A stretch of DNA of 64,000 bases, from the NCBI GenBank assembly GCA_947471745.1, contig CANJKZ010000768.1:449501-513500 (forward strand), in the 5' to 3' direction. A program made the translations under genes and the position numbers. This DNA is from Closterium sp. Naga37s-1. Its lineage: Eukaryota; Streptophyta; Zygnematophyceae; Desmidiales; Closteriaceae. The notes beneath the pieces were generated by a model. It searched no databases and was not told the DNA's origin. It saw only the letters and a program-made list of their open reading frames with translations. Below, piece after piece: positions 57,528 through 64,000 of this stretch (position 1 is its first letter; the number at the start of each line of letters is the position of its first letter).

Positions 57528-60500
57528 CTAGAAGTCCGTGGGTAGGAACGAGGGGAATGTGCCACCACTCTTGGGCAGCAGCAGCAGTAGACTGCCATTC
57601 AGCAGCATCCACGCGAGCACGAATCGGCCTCTGCCAAGTGGCGAGATCTCGTCCAGCGATGGGAGCTCCTCACTGTTGCGGAAGGCGAGGATGATGAAAG
57701 CCCAGAAGAGGCACAGCACACTGCCTGAGAAACCTCCTAAGGCTAGCAGGGCTAGAGTGATAAGTGTTGTTATCTTGGCCTTGCGCCTGCCGAATAGGGC
57801 CTGCAGATATGGAGAAAGGTGCGGGGGGGGGGGGGGGGGGGAGGGGAGAGGAAAGAGATGAGTTGGGTGGTAAGACGGGAGATGGACGGGAGCTCCTCGC
57901 TGTTACGGAAGGCGAGGATGATGAAGGCCCAGAAGAGGCACAGCACACTGCCGGAAAAGCCCCCCGGGCCCAGGAAGGCTAATGAGATGAGTGGTAATTT
58001 TGGCCTTGCGCCTGCCGAATAGTGCCTGCAGAAAGAGGGGGTGATGGAAGGAAAGGCAGGGAAAGCAGGAAAGGCGAGGATGATGAAGGCCCAGAAGAGG
58101 CAGAGCACGCTGCCTGAAAAGACTCCGAGCGCCTGCAGGGCTAGAGTGATAAGAGTCGTTATCTTGGCCTTGCGCCGACCGAACAGTGCCTGGATAGAAA
58201 GGAAGGGTGATGGAAGGTAATGAAAGGCAAGGGAAGGCACGGTCAGGCAGGGAAGGTAAGGATGACGAAGGCCCAGAAGAAGCAGAGCACACGACAGGGG
58301 AAAAGAGTAACGATGTAGGGGTCGGGGAGAAGGGCAAAGAGTAACGGCGAGGATCAAGCAGAGGCTTTCAACGTGGATGAGGATGGGCCTGCTGACATGG
58401 AGGTCGATGGGATAGAGGTAGGCGGAAGGCGAGGCCCGCCTACCTCTATCCCATCGACCTCCATGTTAGCAGATCCATCCTCATCCACGTTGAAAAGCGC
58501 CGCTTGATCCTCGCCGTTACTCTTTGCCCTTTTCCCCGACCCCTCCATCTCGTCTCCTCCTCGTCCCCCCACCCCATCCATCCCGCACATCCCAAGTGCA
58601 GTGCGCACGTCAGCAGATATGGGGTAACAAGCAACAACTTGCCCAGCTGTAACGACGAACCCCAGCAGCCCAGCGAAGGCGAGAGGATCCACTGGCACCC
58701 GCAGCCCTTCCACTGCATTGGGCATGACGTTGCCCAGGTCGCTTCCAGTTTCAGCCTGTGGCCTAAGTAAGCTGCATAGGTGTGAGCAGCAACACCTTTA
58801 AAGGATGTGTCCTCTAGCCCCACCCACCCACCCACCCACCCACCCACCCACCCACCTGCACCATGTGCCCCCCGTCAAGCTGCCCAGCAGGCAGCAGATT
58901 GAGCGCCGTGATGACAAACCCCAGCAGCCCTGCGAAAGCCAGAGGATTCACTGGCACGCCCAGTCCCTCCACGGCATTGGGCATGACGTTGCCCAGGTCG
59001 TCCCACTCCCAGCCTATGGCCTACATAAGCCGTATCAGTGTCAGCACCAGCACCACCAGAGGCTGTACCCTCTGCACCCACCCACCTGCACCATGTGCCC
59101 GCAGCAGATTCAGCGCTGTGATCACAAACCCCAACAGCCCTGCGAACGCCAGTGGATTCACAGGCACCCCCAGCCCATCGACAGCCTTGGGCATGACGTT
59201 GCCCAGGTCGTCGGAGTATGGCCCGATGATTCCTGTCGGCCGTTACCTGTGCACGTACCACCAGCTATACAGGCTGCTTGCTCTGCGGCACCCACCCACC
59301 TGCACCATGTGTCCTCCATCCAACTGCCCAGCAGGCAGAAGATTCAGTGCCGTAATGACAAACCCCAGCAGGCCGGCAAACGCCAGTGGGTTCACTGGTA
59401 CGCCCAGCCCCTCCACAGCGTTGGGCATGACGTTGCCCAGGTCGTCAGAGTATGGGCCGATGACGTTCTGAATGAAGGAGAGGAGGAGGTTGGGAGCGAA
59501 GAAAGACGGCTCGATGTACCTGGTGGGGCATGGGGGTGGGGGTGGGGGGGAGGGAAGAGGGGCGAAGGAAAGAGCGATAAAGGAGTGTGTGTAGGCATGG
59601 CAATTGCTAATGGAGAATGCATGGAGAGAGATGGAGAGAAAAGGTGCTTTTGAAAAATGTGTAGATGATAAAAGAAACATGGATTTATGAGGTGTTTCCC
59701 GCACGATAGCCTTCCCTATGTACTTCCATACGATAACTCCTCTCGTCGACCTTTCTGAACGGATAAAATGCAAAAGGTGCAGCCTGTCTACCCCGAGTAT
59801 GCTCTCCTTCGATGATCCGGACATCTGACAATAACGTAAACCATCTTCTTTGGTTCGACAACCAAAGAGGATGTCACACGCTTTTGGCAGGTGACCCGAT
59901 CAGTCCGAGGAGAGTATACTCAAGACCAGACAGTCTGCCCTGTTCGCATTTTATGTGTTTAGAAGGGCTGACCAGAAAGAGACACTATACGGAAAGTACT
60001 TAGAAGAGGCCCTCACGCGTACACGCCTTGTAAAACGGGTCGCGTATGAACGGCAAAAGGGTTTCGATCCATACTTGCTGGATTATGAGAGAAGATAAAT
60101 GAGGGGAGTTTTGAGTCGACTCAAAAGTCAACTTTGAGGGGTTTTGATCCATGCATTATGGAAGTTTAAAATCCAGATGTGAAATCAGGATGGCTAGTAG
60201 CTTGTCGTGATTACACAACCAAGGTTGAGGGCAAAGGATAATGGCAGACTAAGTGGAGGTGGAGGGGGTGGCAGACGAAATGACAGGCAGCTAGAATGAA
60301 CGAAGTCAACACAAGTCAATGCAAGTCAACGCAAGTCAACAGAGCAGAGACTCACATGGGGTCGATGCCCCCATCCACGCCCCCATCAGCTGCCAGCGCC
60401 ACACATGCCAGAACGAATGACGTCATGAATGACCCCACCGCCTTGGCTGCACACATGTCGAACAGCGCCTGGTGAAGAGAGTGAGGGGGGCAGAAGAAAG

Positions 60501-63500
60501 AGGATTGAGCTGTAGAGGAGAGATAATGGAGAGGAGCATCAGGGAAGGGGAAGGGAGAGAGGGTCATGACTGACCAGACAGCCTTGGCTGACCAGAGGAT
60601 ATATACGGGGAGAGGCGAGTGGCAGCCCAGGGATAAGATTGCGCATGGAGAGGCGCATGCGATAAGTCCATTCCTCTCACTCCTGCAGTCAGTCACCACT
60701 TACCCGGGAGGAGGGCAGGAGGGACTCGAAGCGAGTGGCAGTGCCGTGGCAGCCCAGGGGGCCGGGAAGGAGGTAGGGCGGGGAGAGCTTTACCCCGTAT
60801 CGCCCTGCCATGATCCGTTGGAAGATCTGGTGGGGGAAACAGGGGTTAGGTGGGTAATGCAGGGGATGGGTTGAGGAGGGAGGGGGGGAGAGCCATAGGT
60901 AGGGCGGGGAGAGCTTTACCCCATATCGCCCTGCCATGATTCGCTGGAAGACCTATTGGTGTGCAGGTGGTGCGAGAATGCAGGGAGGGAGGGAGGACGG
61001 CGCGTGGGTAAGCAAGGTGGGTTGGGGTGGAGGTAGGGCGGGGAGAGCTTTGGCCCGTATCGCCCGGCCATGATCCGTTGGAAGATCTGGGGGGAAGGGG
61101 GGTAGGGGGAATGCAGGAGGGGGGGGAAGTGGGAGGACAATGCATGTGAAAACAAGGTAGGGCGGGGAGAGCTTTACCCCGTATTTTCCGGTCATGATGC
61201 GTTGGAAGATCTGGGGGGAAGGGGGGTATGGAGACACAGGGAGGGGGGATTGGGCAGCGTGTGTGTGTGAGAAAGGGAGGAAGGAGGTAGGGCGGGGAGA
61301 GCTTCACTCTGCATTGCCCCGCCATGGTGTGCTGGACGAGATCGAAGGAGGAAGGAGGTAGGGCCATGGTGTGCTGGACGAGCAGGGGTAAGTGGGGTTT
61401 GGGGAGGGATCGAGGAGATGCAGGGGAGGGAGGGAGTAAAATTCATGGGCAGGCACAGTAGAGCGGGCGGGGAGAGCTTGAGAGCTTTACCCCGTGTAAA
61501 AGCCGTGATGGATCACTCTGCCGTGATGGATCACTCTGCCGTGATGCTCTGGAAGAGCTGGGGTGAGTTGGGGTGGTCGGATGGAGAGTGAGTAGGGAGG
61601 AATAGGTAACGAATGTGTGTGAGAAAGGAAGGGAGGAGGTAGGGCGGGGAGGGGAGAGCTTTACCCCGTATCGCCCCGCCATGATGCACTGGAAGAGCTG
61701 AGGGTGTGGGCAGGACAAAGGTGGGCAAGGAAGAAGCAATGAGGGAGGGAGAGTGAGGTAGGCTGGGGAGAGGTGCAAATACGCTTTGATAGAGGTGGGT
61801 TCTGATAGAAAGCACTACTCACCTCACTCACTCCCACAACGGCCTCAAGACTGAGAGCAAAGGGGAGGGCATGGTGTAAAGACTTTCCTATGAGATGGTG
61901 GCAGTGGTGGTCCATAGGGGTCAGAGAGGGCAAGCGGGACAGAGAGGGCAAAGCCCGTTTGAAGGCAAAGCCCGTTTGAAGGCAAAGCCCGTTTGAAGGC
62001 AAAGCCCGTTTGAAGGCAAAGCCCGTTTGAAGGCAAAGACCGTTTGAAGGCAAAGCCCGTTTGAAGGCAAAGCCCGTTTGAAGGCAAAGCCCGTTTGAAG
62101 GCAAAGCCCGTTTGAAGGCAAAGACCGTTTGAAGGCAAAGCCCGTTTGAAGGCAAAGCCCGTTTGAAGGCAAAGAACGCACCTCTCCCACACCGATGACT
62201 GTGGCAAGGCCGAGGGTTAAAGGGAGGGCGTGGTGAGCTGACTCCCCAAGCCCAACTTTATAGGGGTCGAGATTGACACCAGAGACAGTGGCAGTGGTGG
62301 CGAGGCAGCCCAGGAGCGAGAGCAGCATGAGCGGCCAGCGGGAGAGACCGGTGAGAGTGGTGAGCGTGAGACGGCGATCGATGGATGATACTGGTTGCAC
62401 TATGCACACCTGATGGGTGGTTGGGGGCAAGGGAATGAGGGACAGCGGGAGAGGAGAAGGGAGGGGCATGAGAGGCCAGCGGGAGAGGGGGGCATGGGAT
62501 GAAGAGGGAAAAAGGGAGCAGTGATGGCGAGGCAGCCCAGGAGGGAGAGCAGCATGAGCGGCCGGTGAGAGTGGTGAGGGCGCGACGGCGATCGATGGAT
62601 GATACTAGTTGCACTATGCACACCTGAGAAATGGGCCAATGGGGAAAGAGGAAAGCGGGGAAAGGGGAAGCAGAGAAGGGTGCAAGTGGGGAATATAAGG
62701 GAGAAGAGGACGGAGAGTAACAGCAGGGGCCAGCAGGAGAGGCCGGTGAGACTGGTTGAGGGCGAGACGGCGATTGATGGAGGATACTTGTTGCACTATG
62801 CACACCTGATGGGGATGGTTTGGGAATGCGGGAGCGGAAATGGAAGACGAAGGATGCCCATAGGGAGAGAGTGATAAAGTGGGTGAAGGATAGGCGGCGA
62901 GTGATGGATTTGAGAGGGCGGTGAGATCGGTGAGGAGAGAACGCATGGCAGGACTTCAACTCCTGGACCCACTATGCACCCCTAATGGGGATCGGGATGA
63001 GGGCCGGGGGGGGGAAGTGGAAGACGAAGGGTGGCCAGAGGGAGATAGTGGTAAAGTCGGTGAAGGATCAGCGGCAAGTGATGAATTCGAGGGTGTCCTG
63101 AGGGTGAACCGAGAGTGAACGGAGTGTGACCACGAGTGATAAATCTGAAAGAGACCCGAGACAGACTTGAGAATGATCCAAGTGCAACCCGAGTGTGACC
63201 CGGGTGTGACCCGGGTGTGACCAGAGTGTGACCCGAGTGTGACCAGAGTGTGACCCGAGTGTGACCAGAGTGTGACCCGAGTGTGACCCGAGTGTGACCA
63301 GAGTGTGACCAGAGTGTGACCCAAGAGTGATGGCACCCAGAAGCCGCACCCAGAATCGCCTCCAACCTCTCCCCTCAACAGCCTCTCCTCACCCGTGACC
63401 CACTAGTGACCCACAAACAGCACACTGCCCCACACCCACAACAAAATACACCTCCTTTCCCTCCGCTCGTCTTTCAGGAAGAACACAGCCACGGGGCGAC

Positions 63501-63977
63501 TAGCACCCTCGGCCAGCTAGGTTGCCCCCCACCCAGCACCACAACAATCAACTGACGGACTCGCCTCCTTGCTCGCACCACGCACCGCGTTTTTTAGAGT
63601 TCTCAGAAAAACCTTGCTCGCACCACACACCTCCTTCTCTCGCCGCTCATCCTTGAGAAAGAAAACAGCCACAGGGCAACCAGCACCCTCGGCCAGCTTT
63701 GTCTCCAGCCTCTCCCCTCTCACCTGACCTGCTGGTGCCGAGTATGCAGCCCACGCCCCTTTCACTACAAGCAAGCACACACCTCCTTCTCTCGCCGCTC
63801 GTCTTTCAGGAAGAAAACCGCCACAGGGCAACCAGCACCCTCGGCCAGCTTTGTCTCCAGCCTCTCCCGCGCGTCCGCCACGTCAGCAGCCCGCAGGTTC
63901 CCAGTGAACAGTGCGCCTGAGCCGTAGGGACGGGAGTCTGTGGGCCAGAAATCCGTGTAGGAGAAGCAGGTGCGGAG
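57528..63977 (-). CDS. EGY3: EGY3-like plastid site-2-protease homologue, C-terminal part
   Basis: Exons on the minus strand: 63977-63783, 62409-62182, 60826-60704, 60468-60356, 59519-59300, 57800-57528. These are six exons with consistent phases, 1152 nt and 383 aa, and the 5' end lies beyond the window. The order matches the EGY family: GALFTGNLR motif, transmembrane segments ([20 protein letters not shown] and others), [34 protein letters not shown], then the second S2P motif [13 protein letters not shown] and [16 protein letters not shown]. The site of the zinc-binding HExxH reads GEIFQR, so the His ligands are absent, as known for EGY3. It is therefore probably not a protease. EGY proteins sit in chloroplast membranes; Arabidopsis EGY3 is linked to stress responses. 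The EGY3 assignment rests on remembered family sequence. Confidence 0.85.
57801..58300 (-). repeat. Head copies of the last EGY3 exon
   Basis: Two clear copies of [15 protein letters not shown]...[15 protein letters not shown] begin near 58190 and 58030 after acceptor-like ccag or gcag, upstream of the intact exon (57800). A shorter third piece is near 58285-58255. A G run at about 57825-57841 lies in the intron. Confidence 0.85.
58311..58560. repeat. Large inverted repeat with a captured coding-like fragment
   Basis: Arms of about 120 bp (58311-58431 and 58439-58560) face each other across about 8 bp. Both arms read as the same acidic peptide when translated toward the centre: [14 protein letters not shown] and [10 protein letters not shown]. 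The peptide is not from EGY3, so it may be a fragment captured from another gene. Confidence 0.8.
58600..59225 (-). repeat. Tail copies of the EGY3 LDGG exon and (CCCA)n
   Basis: Copies of [12 protein letters not shown]...[13 protein letters not shown] with a cag|gtgggtgg donor lie near 59222-59089 and 58999-58857. A third near 58742-58620 has lost the donor. The microsatellite (CCCA)n at 58812-58856 is (TGGG)n on the minus strand and grows directly from the donor gtgggtggg. Confidence 0.85.
60056..60160. repeat. Palindrome TTTTGAGTCGACTCAAAA between short direct repeats in an EGY3 intron
   Basis: The palindrome is 60109-60126. On either side are similar segments, gggtttcgatccatac..ggattatg (60058-60086) and ggggttttgatccatgc..attatgg (60137-60161). 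Confidence 0.8.
60895..61705 (-). repeat. Five to six head copies of the EGY3 GVKLSPPYL exon
   Basis: Copies of [19 protein letters not shown] begin near 61697, 61340, 61212, 61090 and 60951, most after acceptor-like cag, with a further decayed piece near 61560. The intact exon starts at 60826. Units are about 110-130 bp. Confidence 0.85.
61820..62181 (-). repeat. 17-bp minisatellite starting at a splice donor, and an exon tail copy
   Basis: About 13 copies of aggcaaagcccgtttga (plus-strand reading) fill 61947-62178. On the minus strand the array starts about 8 nt after the donor at 62181. A degraded tail copy of the same exon, with its own donor gtgagt, is at about 61877-61823. Confidence 0.9.
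62505..62995 (-). repeat. Head copies of the EGY3 VCIVQ exon
   Basis: Copies of [17 protein letters not shown] begin near 62624 and 62803 after acceptor-like cag, and a shorter one near 62984, all upstream of the intact exon at 62409. Confidence 0.8.
63115..63335. repeat. Degenerate 11/22-bp repeat in an EGY3 intron
   Basis: Alternating gtgtgacccga and gtgtgaccaga units. The open frames on the minus strand ([11 protein letters not shown]) come from the repeat. Confidence 0.85.
63440..63782 (-). repeat. Two tail copies of the EGY3 GNLR exon
   Basis: Copies of [20 protein letters not shown] with gag|gtgt-like donors lie near 63700-63628 and 63528-63458, downstream of the intact exon (63977-63783) on the minus strand. 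Confidence 0.85.
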
Positions 63978-64000
63978 CTGAGAGGGTGAGGGAGAGAGGG

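Overview
This is eukaryotic nuclear DNA from a green-lineage organism. The host genes are plant-type plastid genes: a P-class PPR protein with a transit-peptide-like N-terminus, an EGY3-type site-2-protease homologue and a small DnaJ-type zinc-finger protein. All are cut into many short exons with GT-AG introns. The mobile DNA is plant-type LTR retrotransposons (Ty1/copia, a chromodomain Ty3/gypsy, a miniature TRIM, a solo LTR) and a Harbinger-like MITE. A streptophyte alga such as a zygnematophyte (Closterium-like) would fit, but that is a guess from style, not from a marker.

Layout. 1-395: 3' end of a copia element. 427-840: tandem repeats. 1758-21450 (+): a 14-exon PPR gene, with splice phases that agree end to end (4362 nt, 1453 aa), embedded in arrays of partial exon copies. 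21598-22572 (-): unrecognised coding exons tail-to-tail with it. 22766-23110: a TRIM. 24506-24916: a solo LTR. 25000-44997: a three-layer nest, copia-B inside a gypsy chromovirus inside copia-A, each layer with its own 5-bp target-site duplication. 46272-47510 (-): DnaJ-type zinc-finger gene. 47850-48787 (-): an inverted, broken copy of the first exons of the PPR gene. 49679-51671 and 53089-56297 (+): tandem paralogues with an NBR1-like PB1 domain and a long low-complexity tail rich in FG/SGFG motifs. 56578-57041: MITE. 57528-63977 (-): C-terminal 383 residues of an EGY3-like protein whose 5' end lies beyond the window.

The most unusual property is shared by the three host genes. Around almost every intact exon lie tandem partial copies that cross a splice site: copies upstream carry the acceptor plus the exon head, and copies downstream carry the exon tail plus the donor. 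Many minisatellites begin directly at 5' splice sites. Short perfect palindromes of the form TTTTGAG-NNNN-CTCAAAA (cores GTCGAC, GGCGCC, GACGTC) sit almost exactly between the direct-repeat copies at about a dozen places. Together these look like the footprint of one recurrent duplication process acting on genes in this genome.
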